Shown piece by piece: positions 1 to 4,924 of a stretch of DNA of 7,182 bases. Each line of letters starts with the position of its first letter. Within the stretch, counting starts at the first letter, position 1. The translations under genes and the position numbers were made by a program. The stretch is from Gelria sp. (GTDB lineage: Bacteria > Bacillota > Syntrophomonadia > Syntrophomonadales > Syntrophomonadaceae): contig DUMX01000125.1 in assembly GCA_012839665.1 (NCBI GenBank), positions 1 through 7,182 on the forward strand, given 5' to 3'. The notes beneath the pieces were generated by a model, which did no database searches, had not been told where the DNA came from, and saw nothing but the letters and a program-made list of their open reading frames with translations.

Positions 1-10
1 ATTGAAAATT

Positions 11-50
11 TCAGTGTTAATCATAAGAAATCAGTGTCCTTCAGTGTCTA
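11..50. repeat. Degenerate 10-bp tandem repeat (TCAGTGT array)
   Basis: Four decamers in a row begin with TCA: TCAGTGTTAA at 11-20, TCATAAGAAA at 21-30, TCAGTGTCCT at 31-40 and TCAGTGTCTA at 41-50. Units 1, 3 and 4 share the heptamer TCAGTGT and unit 2 is decayed. The last unit supplies the TAG stop (48-50) of the patatin-like gene on the minus strand, so the array touches the coding sequence. The window edge may cut the array. Its function is unknown; it resembles the short decayed intergenic repeats common in clostridial genomes. Confidence 0.55.
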
Positions 51-827
51 ATCCCCGTCTATTTCCTTCTTAATCTCATCCAGTTTTTCTTGCGCTGCCT
101 GTCGGCCCAGTTGAATTATCTCCTGGGATTTTTCGAAATCTTTGGAGGCGAACCTGCCTACAGAAGGTTGAATCAGGATGTCTGCTTTATCATAAATCAA
201 ATCAAATTGTTTCTTTTGCATAATATCAATAGCAGTTAAAATAACATCCATAGTATTGTTAATGGTTACCGCACGGCCTTCACCGAAGGTAACATCCACC
301 GCAATCACCACATCCGCACCCCGGGAACGAGCCACTTCAATGGGCAGGCGGTCTACGACTGCACCATCTACTAATATCATTTCATCCAATTTTACCGGGT
401 TAAAGATTCCTGGAATAGAAATACTAGCCCGAACTGCTTCGGAAATCGAGCCTTCCTCCAGTACTACTTTCTCTCCGGTTAAAAGGTCGGTAGCTACTAC
501 TAGCAGAGGTATCTTAGTTTCATCAAAATTTTTCTTTTTGGTCATGAGATCCAGTAATTCCTTAATTCGTTTACCTGATATAAAGCCCAGGCGGGGTAGC
601 TGAACATCAAAAAATAGGCGCGAATCCAGGTGTTCCAACATTCGCCCCAGCATTTTCATATCCGCACCGCAGGCATAAATGCCTCCCACAATAGCTCCCA
701 TACTGCTTCCCACAATAAAATCAAAAGGTATCTGGTTTTCCTCAAATACCTGTAAAACCCCAATGTGGGCTAGCCCCCGGGCACTTCCTGCACCCAGTAC
801 CAGAGCAATCCGAGGCCGTTTTGCCAA
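48..827 (-). CDS. Patatin-like phospholipase/esterase, RssA (YlbK) family
   Basis: Predicted soluble patatin-fold serine acyl hydrolase of 259 residues, typical for the RssA/YlbK group; the true substrate is not known for this family. The N-terminus carries the oxyanion-hole glycine motif (LGAGSARG, residues 12-19), then the nucleophile elbow GSSMG (40-44, Ser42), and the second dyad residue in VDGA (Asp154). No signal peptide or membrane segment is seen, so it is probably cytosolic. The start chosen is TTG at 827, which has GGAGGTGG five bases upstream and leaves the usual short lead into the glycine motif. A longer reading from TTG at 863 adds 12 residues but has only AGGA one base upstream, directly after an in-frame stop. 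It is divergent from ylbJ; patatin-like ylbK also neighbours ylbJ in Bacillus. No terminator lies between its stop and the window edge. Confidence 0.88.
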   Translation of the reverse strand: MAKRPRIALVLGAGSARGLAHIGVLQVFEENQIPFDFIVGSSMGAIVGGIYACGADMKMLGRMLEHLDSRLFFDVQLPRLGFISGKRIKELLDLMTKKKNFDETKIPLLVVATDLLTGEKVVLEEGSISEAVRASISIPGIFNPVKLDEMILVDGAVVDRLPIEVARSRGADVVIAVDVTFGEGRAVTINNTMDVILTAIDIMQKKQFDLIYDKADILIQPSVGRFASKDFEKSQEIIQLGRQAAQEKLDEIKKEIDGD

Positions 828-832
828 AGCTA

Positions 833-840
833 CCACCTCC
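833..840 (-). promoter_or_regulatory. Ribosome binding site deciding the patatin-gene start
   Basis: On the minus strand GGAGGTGG lies five bases before TTG at 827 (eight from GGAGG to the start codon). It matches the anti-Shine-Dalgarno sequence over GGAGGTG. This favours the 827 start over TTG at 863. If 863 were used, the motif would simply encode Glu-Val-Val inside the protein. Confidence 0.75.
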
Positions 841-911
841 GCTAATATGTCTTCTAAACCCAAATCCTAAAAACATATATTAGAATAGAATTTTGAATAG
901 GAGTTATTATT

Positions 912-2081
912 ATGGGTAATTATTCCCGCATCTTTTTTCTCATTATAATACTAATTTTAACCACTTTCATGATTATAAACCCACAAGAAACGGTTACTGC
1001 TGCCGGGATGGGCTGCAAACTATGGTTTACTATCCTTTTACCCGCGTTATTACCTTTTTTTATTGTAGCCGAGCTTATGGTTAGCCTGGGTTTCGTTAAT
1101 TTTCTAGGAGTTATTATGGAACCGATAATGCGTCCCCTTTTTCGCCTGCCAGGCTGCAGTTCTCTGGTAATAGTCATGGGTTTTACTTCTGGCTTTCCTA
1201 TCGGCGCCGTCTTAAGTAGAAAGCTCTATGATGAAAATTTACTCAACGCTGGTGAAGCTGAAAGGCTGGTCTCCTTTACCAATAACTCCAGTCCCCTTTT
1301 TATATTAGGGGCAGTGGGTGTAGGGATGTTCGCCTCCCCCCTGGCCGGTTATCTGCTGGCTTTTTCCCATTACCTGTCTAATATCTTATTAGGTATTATC
1401 TGGCGTTTCCGGGCTTCCCCTGTTATCTCCACCTTCAGACGTCAGCAGTCTTTGTGGCAAGATGCTTGTAAAGCTTTTTTGCAACACCGGAATTCCCAAG
1501 GTATCGGAGGATTATTAGGGGATGCTATAAAAAATAGCCTGAATAATATTCTGGCTATTGCGGGTTTTGTCATAATTTTTTCGGTTTTAACCCGTATGCT
1601 ATCAGTATGGGGAATAATGGATAGTATAGCAGTAATGCTAAGTTATTTATTTAAGGTCTTTTGTCTGCCATATCCAGTGGCTTATGGTCTTGGCATGGGT
1701 ATGTTCGAAATTACCCTGGGTACCCGGACAGTAGTCCTGGCCCATGAAGCAGAGCTTCTATATCAACTGCTGGCGGTCAGTGCTATCCTGGCCTTCAGCG
1801 GTTTTTCTATTATCGCACAGGTGATGAGCATTATGGCTGGTACACCGGTACGCCTATCCTTTTATCTGCTTTCACGCCTTATCCAGATTGTTCTATCAGT
1901 AGTAATTACACTGCTGGGATATAAAATTATCGTTCCCCGCCTGGCAGTTAGCTCTTTTACCATCCCTTATTATAAAGCCCTGTATTCCTTTGATGCCTGG
2001 AATATATCCCTTTCCTGTTTAGCTATCGGTCTGGTATTGATTACACTGATGATGATTTTAAGTCTCTGGTGGCAGGATTAA
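912..2081 (+). CDS. ylbJ: Sporulation integral membrane protein YlbJ
   Basis: Polytopic membrane protein of 389 residues, the usual size for YlbJ, a nucleoside-recognition/Gate-domain protein. In B. subtilis the gene is under the mother-cell factor sigma-E and is needed for proper spore envelope formation; its transported substrate, if any, is unknown. Hydrophobic segments lie near residues 5-23, 36-66, 83-101, 127-150, 208-230, 286-305, 315-340 and 366-385. Family-type motifs between them are GFTSGFPIGA (90-99), TNNSSPLFILG (123-133), GMFEITLGTR (263-272) and the FSGFSIIAQVMS stretch (295-306). ATG at 912 follows TAGGAG (898-903) with eight bases between. The gene is divergent from the patatin gene and convergent with the coiled-coil gene, sharing four bases (TTAA, 2078-2081) across both stop codons. 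No terminator follows it. I could not find a convincing sigma-E promoter in the short upstream gap. Confidence 0.93.
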   Translation: MGNYSRIFFLIIILILTTFMIINPQETVTAAGMGCKLWFTILLPALLPFFIVAELMVSLGFVNFLGVIMEPIMRPLFRLPGCSSLVIVMGFTSGFPIGAVLSRKLYDENLLNAGEAERLVSFTNNSSPLFILGAVGVGMFASPLAGYLLAFSHYLSNILLGIIWRFRASPVISTFRRQQSLWQDACKAFLQHRNSQGIGGLLGDAIKNSLNNILAIAGFVIIFSVLTRMLSVWGIMDSIAVMLSYLFKVFCLPYPVAYGLGMGMFEITLGTRTVVLAHEAELLYQLLAVSAILAFSGFSIIAQVMSIMAGTPVRLSFYLLSRLIQIVLSVVITLLGYKIIVPRLAVSSFTIPYYKALYSFDAWNISLSCLAIGLVLITLMMILSLWWQD

Positions 2082-2548
2082 TAATCCTCTTCTTGCACTT
2101 GAGATTCTCTGATTTCCTGTTTACCTTGACTAATAGCCTCCAATCCTTTTTTCAGCACTATTTCCATATGGCTTAAAACACCGTCCGCATATTCATTAAT
2201 ATCGCGATGAATCTCCTGTGCCGTCTCTTCCGCCCGAGCAATAATTTCTTCGCCCATTTGCATAGCATTTCTGGTTATTTCATTATCGTCTACCATACGG
2301 GCTACATGGTCTTTGGACTGTTCCATGTACTCATCTGCCTGCGCACAGGCCTCCTGGACAATACGCTCCTTCTCACTCATGATAAGCCGTGCCGTTTCTA
2401 ACTCTTCCGGTAGTATAGCTCTCAAGCGATCTACCCGGTCCAGGAACCGATGACTCTCTATCATGACCTTGCCACTGGAGAGGGGCACCTTTTTACTGTC
2501 CTTTATCATCAGTTCGAGCTCATCCAGTATCCTGAAAATCTCCATCAT
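2078..2548 (-). CDS. Conserved coiled-coil protein (ATP synthase subunit B/H-like), rsmD-linked
   Basis: Charged, almost wholly helical protein of 156 residues with no membrane segment or signal peptide. A short N-terminal block (1-45: EIFRILDELELMI, then VPLSSGKVMIE) precedes a long predicted coiled coil (about 50-150) rich in Glu, Ala, Arg and Ile. I recognise it as the small protein often encoded beside rsmD in Clostridia and annotated loosely as ATPase or V-type ATPase subunit H-like. That similarity is probably only coiled-coil composition: no nucleotide-binding motif is present. A DivIVA-like scaffold role is possible but speculative. The ATG at 2548 overlaps the rsmD stop (ATGA) and has AAGGAGG ten bases upstream inside rsmD, so translation is probably coupled. 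A second ATG at 2545 is an alternative start (155 residues). The 3' end overlaps the ylbJ stop on the other strand. Confidence 0.8.
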   Translation of the reverse strand: MMEIFRILDELELMIKDSKKVPLSSGKVMIESHRFLDRVDRLRAILPEELETARLIMSEKERIVQEACAQADEYMEQSKDHVARMVDDNEITRNAMQMGEEIIARAEETAQEIHRDINEYADGVLSHMEIVLKKGLEAISQGKQEIRESQVQEEDY

Positions 2549-3120
2549 CCCCTTATTACCTCCTTATTTAAACAATAATAATGCAGGGTTGATTCCCCAT
2601 AGTTATCCGATCGGTACTCTTCCAACTGGTTTAATTCGACAGTTAAACCCATTTTCCTGGGACTACGAAGTATTAGATTGCCTTCATTTGTCAACAAAGA
2701 AGAATAATCATCCATGGCTGCCAAAAATGGACTAAATATGCCTGGTACGGTAAATGGAGGGTCGGCATATATATAATCAAACTTGATTTGCCGCTGCCTG
2801 AGGATTTCCAGAGCCCGAAAAACATCATTACGATATAATTCATAATCTTCCTTAAATCCACAATTACTCAGGTTCTCCCTGATAGTATTGACTGACTTAA
2901 TATGGTTGTCTATAAATATTACCATTTGGGCTCCGCGGCTCAAGGCTTCAATACCTACACTACCGCTTCCAGCAAATAAATCCAACAAGCTGGCACCAAC
3001 AATATTATCGCCAATAACATTGAACAAGGCCTCTTTTATCATGTCAGTAATAGGCCTGGTATCTGTTCCCCGGGGAGCTTTCAAACGTTTTCCCCGAGCT
3101 GTTCCTGATATTACTCGCAC
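2545..3120 (-). CDS. rsmD: 16S rRNA (guanine(966)-N(2))-methyltransferase RsmD
   Basis: Cytosolic S-adenosylmethionine-dependent methyltransferase that modifies the 2-amino group of G966 (E. coli numbering) of 16S rRNA in the small-subunit head; known as YlbH in Bacillus. The 191-residue length is normal. It begins with the family signature (MRVISGTARGK, then TRPITD near 21-26). The SAM-binding motif I is DLFAGSGSVGIEA (47-59), the acidic motif II residue is Asp71, and the catalytic DPPF is at 120-123, typical of exocyclic-amino N-methyltransferases. The start is GTG at 3120, with GAGGAG (3128-3133) seven bases upstream; an in-frame stop lies just before. It is the first gene of a two-gene minus-strand operon with the coiled-coil gene. 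In many Firmicutes coaD lies directly downstream of rsmD; here it does not. Confidence 0.95.
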   Translation of the reverse strand: MRVISGTARGKRLKAPRGTDTRPITDMIKEALFNVIGDNIVGASLLDLFAGSGSVGIEALSRGAQMVIFIDNHIKSVNTIRENLSNCGFKEDYELYRNDVFRALEILRQRQIKFDYIYADPPFTVPGIFSPFLAAMDDYSSLLTNEGNLILRSPRKMGLTVELNQLEEYRSDNYGESTLHYYCLNKEVIRG

Positions 3121-3181
3121 ATTTCTACTCCTCTGTCATATATTCGCCAGTTTTCTGTTTTGCCCTTTTTTTGCTAGCATC

Positions 3182-3190
3182 ATTTTATCA
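3182..3190 (-). promoter_or_regulatory. Possible sigma-A extended -10 promoter of rsmD
   Basis: The minus strand carries TATGATAAAAT. This gives an extended -10 (TGA followed by TAAAAT, hexamer at 3182-3187, TG at 3189-3190). The expected start point is near 3175, giving a leader of about 55 bases before the rsmD GTG. No good -35 hexamer lies 16-18 bases upstream, so the call rests on the extended -10 and the position alone. Confidence 0.35.
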
Positions 3191-3248
3191 TAGAAAAATT
3201 ATTTTAAGTAATGTGTATATTTTCTTTTAAGCAGGGTAATGATATAGA

Positions 3249-3340
3249 TACCAGAAATAATCTGGTAACAAACCCTCCCCAACAACTTTACAAAATTCTC
3301 CTCTCCCCAAAATGGCGACTAGAATAAGTCGCCATTTTTT
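3249..3340 (+). ncRNA. Candidate small RNA or terminal 3' UTR segment upstream of gpr
   Basis: This plus-strand segment belongs to no gene. It has a 7-bp hairpin (TACCAGA, loop AATAA, TCTGGTA; 3249-3267), then an apparently unpaired pyrimidine-rich stretch with CCCTCCCC (3273-3280) and TTCTCCTCTCCCC (3296-3308), then a strong intrinsic terminator. Single-stranded C-rich motifs that pair with ribosome sites, followed by a terminator, are the pattern of Gram-positive regulatory RNAs such as RsaE/RoxS. The gpr promoter appears to lie downstream of the terminator, so this is probably not the gpr leader. Promoter evidence is weak: an extended -10 (TGATATAGA, 3240-3248) would start transcription inside the hairpin. 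The alternative is the tail of a long ylbJ transcript. No known RNA family is recognised. Confidence 0.3.
3309..3340 (+). terminator. Intrinsic terminator upstream of gpr
   Basis: A 12-bp perfect stem (AAAATGGCGACT at 3309-3320 with AGTCGCCATTTT at 3327-3338) closes a six-base loop (AGAATA). The plus strand ends in a run of six T at 3335-3340. On the minus strand the stem is followed by GGGG rather than T, so it acts mainly on plus-strand transcripts. No plus-strand gene ends nearby: the closest upstream one is ylbJ, which stops at 2081. Confidence 0.8.
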
Positions 3341-3341
3341 A

Positions 3342-3372
3342 TGCATATTTTCAGGTATAAAAACGGATAATA
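3342..3372 (+). promoter_or_regulatory. Forespore sigma-G/sigma-F-type promoter of gpr
   Basis: TGCATA (3342-3347) and GATAATA (3366-3372) are separated by 18 bases. This fits the sigma-G pattern (-35 like TGAATA, -10 like CATAATA), with six of seven -10 bases matching. The GG at 3365-3366 also recalls sigma-F promoters, and B. subtilis gpr is read by both factors. The predicted start point near 3379 would put the 5' end at the edge of the ribosome site, an unusually short leader. The promoter begins directly after the preceding terminator. Confidence 0.6.
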
Positions 3373-3394
3373 AATCCAAAGGAGGTAGGTTTAG

Positions 3395-4348
3395 ATGTTA
3401 TACCATGATTTTAATATTTATGTGGATATGGCTGTAGAAGCACGAGACTTGATTAGAGGTGCCACTGACCAGGAAATTCCCGGGGTAAAAGAAGACATAG
3501 AGCAATTAAAACATATTAAAGTAACGACTATTACTATTCTTAATGCAAGTGGAGCAGAGAAAATGGGGCGTCCTATTGGGACTTATATAACCATTGAATC
3601 ACCTCCGCTGAAAATTAATGACCCTTATGTGCGTGATGAAATAGTGGCACAAATGGAAAAAAGCATGCAAACTATGATTGGGGATTACCTGAAACCTCAA
3701 GATACTGTTCTCCTGGTTGGTCTGGGTAATTGGAGAGCAGTTGCGGATGCTTTGGGGCCAAAATTTATTGAATATAGTCCCATTACCAGGCATTATCATA
3801 GTTATTTCCCTGATGCTCTGGTCGAAGGCATGAGGCCTAGCTGCGGGATAGCTCCCGGAGTACTTGGAATTACCGGACTGGAAACATTTGAAGTAATACA
3901 AGGTATAGTAGAAAAAGTTAAGCCGGCTCTACTGGTAGTAGTTGATGCTCTAGCTGCACAAAGTGTCAGCCGTATAGGAACTAGTATTCAAATGTCTAAT
4001 ACTGGAATTCAACCAGGTTCAGGAGTAGGAAATGCTCGCCACGCTTTAAGACAGGAAGACCTCGGGATACCAGTAATAGCCATTGGTTGTCCAACCATTG
4101 TAAATGCTGCGGTAATTGCCAATGAAGCCGTTAAAAAGTTTTGTTTAAATAGTGGGGCCAGATTTAACGAAAATGTCTCTTTAGATTCTATTAAGGAAAT
4201 CTTAAATCCGTTTGGAGGAAGTATGGGAGTAACCCCCAAAGAAATAGATGAAATTATTGAAAACAGTGCTCGTATCATCTCCATGGGAGTGGCTAAATCT
4301 CTTTTTCCCGGTATCTCTGAAGAACAGCTGGAGCTCTATGCTACTTAA
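3395..4348 (+). CDS. gpr: GPR endopeptidase (germination protease)
   Basis: Protease that degrades alpha/beta-type SASPs during germination, freeing spore DNA and supplying amino acids. It is made in the forespore as an inactive zymogen that cleaves its own N-terminus. The likely processing site is Asp11-Met12 in YVDMAVEA, matching TDLAVEA of the Bacillus enzyme; the propeptide would be 11 residues instead of about 15. The conserved core includes VGLGN (108-112), DALGP (118-122, Asp118), SPITRH (128-133), PGVLGITGLET (154-164), VVDALAAQS (182-190, Asp184) and SGVGNARH. Asp118 and Asp184 align with the two aspartates reported as essential in B. megaterium GPR. At 317 residues it is shorter than Bacillus GPR (about 370), as is usual in Clostridia. 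ATG at 3395 has AAAGGAGGT (3378-3386) eight bases upstream. The probable substrate genes lie tail to tail beyond it. Confidence 0.96.
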   Translation: MLYHDFNIYVDMAVEARDLIRGATDQEIPGVKEDIEQLKHIKVTTITILNASGAEKMGRPIGTYITIESPPLKINDPYVRDEIVAQMEKSMQTMIGDYLKPQDTVLLVGLGNWRAVADALGPKFIEYSPITRHYHSYFPDALVEGMRPSCGIAPGVLGITGLETFEVIQGIVEKVKPALLVVVDALAAQSVSRIGTSIQMSNTGIQPGSGVGNARHALRQEDLGIPVIAIGCPTIVNAAVIANEAVKKFCLNSGARFNENVSLDSIKEILNPFGGSMGVTPKEIDEIIENSARIISMGVAKSLFPGISEEQLELYAT

Positions 4349-4354
4349 AATGAA

Positions 4355-4383
4355 AACAAGCGGATAAAAATAATCCGCTTGTT
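4355..4383 (-). terminator. Shared hairpin terminator between gpr and the SASP genes
   Basis: An 11-bp perfect stem (AACAAGCGGAT at 4355-4365 with ATCCGCTTGTT at 4373-4383) closes a seven-base loop. Read on the minus strand it continues into TTCATTTT, a fair U-tract, so it suits the SASP transcript ending at 4415. On the plus strand it is followed by AACGATAG without a T-run, so it would stop gpr transcription only weakly. It lies six bases after the gpr stop and about 31 bases beyond the SASP stop. Confidence 0.7.
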
Positions 4384-4414
4384 AACGATAGTATGATTAG
4401 AGGTTTAGTTATTA

Positions 4415-4678
4415 TTACTGCTGATTCTGCTGTTTAATAGCGTTCAGATCTTGAGTCATGTTCAGTCCCGGTCCCTGTCCACCGGATGCTCTCTGCTGGT
4501 AATCATAAATCATTTTCTTAACCATCTGTCCACCTATGCTACCAGCCTGGCGAGCAGTGAGGTCACCATTGTACCCCTGTTTCAGATTTACACCTACCTC
4601 CTGAGCAGCTTCATATTTAAACTGGTCCATAGCTGCTTTGGCCTGGGGAACTAAAAGCTGATTATTGTTTCTAGCCAT
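4415..4678 (-). CDS. Alpha/beta-type small acid-soluble spore protein
   Basis: DNA-binding spore protein that saturates forespore DNA, shifts it towards an A-like form and protects it from UV and heat. It begins MARNNNQLLVPQAK, the standard start of the family, followed by helix 1 with the GPR site KYEAAQEVGVNL (21-32; expected cut Glu23-Ala24). The second conserved block is DLTARQAGSIGGQMVKKMI (39-57). Length is 87 residues against the usual 60-75; the excess is a Gln/Gly/Asn-rich tail (about 61-87). The GPR site has Ala where Bacillus proteins normally have Ile, Leu or Phe. ATG at 4678 has a near-perfect ribosome site, AAGGAGGTGA (4684-4693). The gene ends in two consecutive TAA codons. Its start overlaps the end of the upstream SASP-like gene by eight bases, so the two are probably co-transcribed. 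Expression in the forespore under sigma-G is expected from the family. Confidence 0.95.
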   Translation of the reverse strand: MARNNNQLLVPQAKAAMDQFKYEAAQEVGVNLKQGYNGDLTARQAGSIGGQMVKKMIYDYQQRASGGQGPGLNMTQDLNAIKQQNQQ

Positions 4679-4868
4679 TTATTTCACCTCCTTCATCTGG
4701 TGTAGTCTTATTTTTACCCGGGATTAATCTTATATGCCTAGAAGTATTTTCAAGACTTTTTGTTTTTTTCTTATCATCTGGCTTATCGCTAGTAGAGATG
4801 CCAATTTCCTGGGTTACTTCATATTTTAATTTCTCGATTCCTTTGATTTCCTTCTTTTTGTTTTTCAT
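4671..4868 (-). CDS. Truncated SASP-like spore protein (half-SASP)
   Basis: Lysine-rich protein of 65 residues. Residues 12-24 (EKLKYEVTQEIGI) match helix 1 and the GPR cleavage site of alpha/beta-type SASPs (expected cut Glu17-Val18). The second DNA-binding block with its Gly-Gly motif is missing. Instead there is a hydrophilic tail (SDKPDDKKK onward) ending DEGGEING. The codons for that ending are the ribosome site and start of the next gene, so the frame has run into former regulatory DNA. ATG at 4868 has AAAGGAGG (GGAGG at 4876-4880) seven bases upstream, so it is probably translated. Whether it binds DNA is doubtful; it may be a decaying paralogue or a short GPR substrate. I checked the tail for a frame-shifted second block and saw none. 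It lies about 30 bases below a terminator-like hairpin, and its own promoter is not clear. Confidence 0.75.
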   Translation of the reverse strand: MKNKKKEIKGIEKLKYEVTQEIGISTSDKPDDKKKTKSLENTSRHIRLIPGKNKTTPDEGGEING

Positions 4869-4897
4869 TAATTCGCCTCCTTTTTTTAAAAATTAAA

Positions 4898-4924
4898 AAT
4901 ACTGCGAATTAACATCGCAGTATT
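4898..4924 (-). terminator. Probable recG terminator
   Basis: A 10-bp perfect stem (AATACTGCGA at 4898-4907 with TCGCAGTATT at 4915-4924) closes a seven-base loop. On the minus strand the stem runs into TTTAATTTTT, so it should end the recG transcript, whose coding part stops at 5017. It also sits only 30 bases upstream of the half-SASP start codon, so any SASP promoter must lie within or just above it. Read on the plus strand it is followed by ATAATC, a poor tail. Confidence 0.65.

Noticed and set aside
256..603. Antisense open frames across the patatin, rsmD, gpr and recG genes, such as this 115-codon one.
   Set aside because: They lie opposite clearly conserved genes, lack ribosome sites and show no recognisable domains.
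875..904. Sigma-E promoter for ylbJ (ATATATT at 875-881, then an ATAG-like -10).
   Set aside because: The -10 match is poor, and the implied start point would fall within the ribosome site at 898-903. The true promoter may be non-consensus or lie within the start of the patatin gene.
3211..3327. A 38-codon plus-strand frame (ATG at 3211, TAA at 3325-3327) upstream of gpr.
   Set aside because: No ribosome site precedes the ATG, the frame ends inside the terminator hairpin, and the peptide resembles nothing known. The hairpins and CU-rich stretch explain the region better as non-coding.
4671..4868. Frameshift in the half-SASP hiding the second conserved SASP block.
   Set aside because: I looked in the other minus-strand frames over the tail and saw no Gly-Gly block followed by Lys-rich helix residues; one alternative frame soon hits a stop.
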